Assembly (NCBI GenBank): GCA_035301285.1 | Contig: DATGUN010000101.1 | Location: forward strand, 1 to 64,000 | Length of the DNA stretch: 64,000 nucleotides | Direction: 5' to 3' | Origin: DATGUN01 sp035301285 | GTDB taxonomy: Bacteria; Bacillota; Bacilli; Bacillales; Amphibacillaceae | Part shown: positions 63,850 through 64,000 of the stretch, one piece after another | How positions within the stretch are numbered: position 1 is the stretch's first letter | Layout of the letters: every line of letters begins with the position of its first letter | Translations under genes and position numbers: made by a program | Notes under the pieces: model-generated | What the model was told of the DNA's origin: nothing | Database searches by the model: none | Seen by the model: only the letters and a program-made list of their open reading frames with translations

Positions 63850-64000
63850 TTAGGCATGTTCATTCACGTGTTTTCCATACTTCACGACAACAGCTTCTAT
63901 CGACTCTTCCAGAATATCCAACCCTTCCTGAAGCTGTTCATCAGTTATGACGAGTGGCATCAATAACCGGACAACGTTATCATAAACACCTGCTTTTAGT
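63850..64000 (-). CDS. gabT: class III aminotransferase, probable GABA aminotransferase (partial, C-terminal end)
   Basis: Only the last 50 codons are in the window; the gene starts beyond the right edge. The residues KAGVYDNVVRLLMPLVITDE match the C-terminus of 4-aminobutyrate aminotransferases. With gabD about 150 bases downstream it forms the GABA shunt pair. Confidence 0.75.
   Translation of the reverse strand, partial: LKAGVYDNVVRLLMPLVITDEQLQEGLDILEESIEAVVVKYGKHVNEHA

Noticed and set aside
57880..64000. Canonical ectoine degradation (doeABCD) operon
   Set aside because: No M24 ectoine hydrolase, no AstE-type deacetylase and no EutC-type protein; only the EutB-like enzyme and general GABA genes are seen.
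1..64000. tRNA, rRNA, CRISPR arrays, insertion sequences, prophage
   Set aside because: None were recognised on either strand; no cloverleaf with CCA end, no regular spacer repeats, no transposase or integrase motifs.

Overview
This window reads as chromosomal DNA of a moderately halophilic or halotolerant, spore-forming member of the Bacillaceae, close in style to Virgibacillus, Lentibacillus or Oceanobacillus. The reasons are a sinI-sinR pair, a YtaF-type sporulation membrane protein, LtaS, LCP and MecA_N-type PBP cell-wall enzymes, AAGGAGG-like ribosome binding sites with frequent TTG and GTG starts, moderate-to-low G+C, and very Asp/Glu-rich exported proteins. I see no tRNA, rRNA, CRISPR array, transposase or prophage.

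Layout. 1-6.5 kb: nagA, sinR with an unlisted-size sinI upstream, an LCP cell-wall ligase, a class B PBP lipoprotein and an IDEAL-domain protein. 6.6-11.5 kb: a P-loop protein and a phnD-phnC-phnE-phnE phosphonate/phosphite importer. 11.6-17.7 kb: HAD phosphatase, a pyroglutamate operon (56-aa membrane protein, pxpB, pxpC, pcp), a dicarboxylate/glutamate symporter, a MITE-like repeat and fabI. 17.8-26.8 kb: ltaS, a compact type I toxin-antitoxin locus, a TcaA-like protein, a beta-lactamase-fold hydrolase, a C39-like peptidase, a Fur-type flavodoxin promoter and a ferredoxin. 26.9-32.0 kb: topB, a hairpin-rich noncoding stretch, a SAP-domain PD-(D/E)xK nuclease in AT-rich surroundings, and ytaF.

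32.1-45.8 kb is the metabolic centrepiece: a run of twelve same-strand genes for aromatic catabolism. Phenylalanine dehydrogenase, a lone 2-oxoacid dehydrogenase E2, HpaB/HpaC hydroxylase, HpaD ring cleavage, HpaE, HpaF, a split HpaG and a DapA-like aldolase together would take Phe/Tyr-derived 4-hydroxyphenylacetate toward pyruvate and succinic semialdehyde. A GntR/FCD regulator sits just upstream, and its promoter shares a conserved 31-bp block with the operon promoter. A perfect CcpA cre site lies inside the operon. GabD and GabT at the right edge can supply the last step from succinic semialdehyde to succinate.

45.9-64 kb: a short UvrA-like ABC protein, spermidine acetyltransferase, a strong promoter driving a multi-hairpin RNA ahead of cvfB, an M3 oligoendopeptidase, a four-gene amino acid/peptide operon (class I glutamine amidotransferase-like hydrolase, M19 dipeptidase, CutC, TdcB), a cation-efflux protein followed by a NUDIX remnant, and a second catabolic run (gabT, gabD, M20 amidohydrolase, EutB-like PLP dehydratase, D-amino acid aminotransferase, alanine racemase).

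The most novel-looking items are the antisense-paired Hol_Tox-type toxin locus (20.28-20.52 kb), the structured RNA at 48.86-49.15 kb, the SAP nuclease with adjacent hairpins (29.2-30.9 kb) and the GntR operator pair. All functional assignments come from reading motifs and remembered family features; no database search was run.
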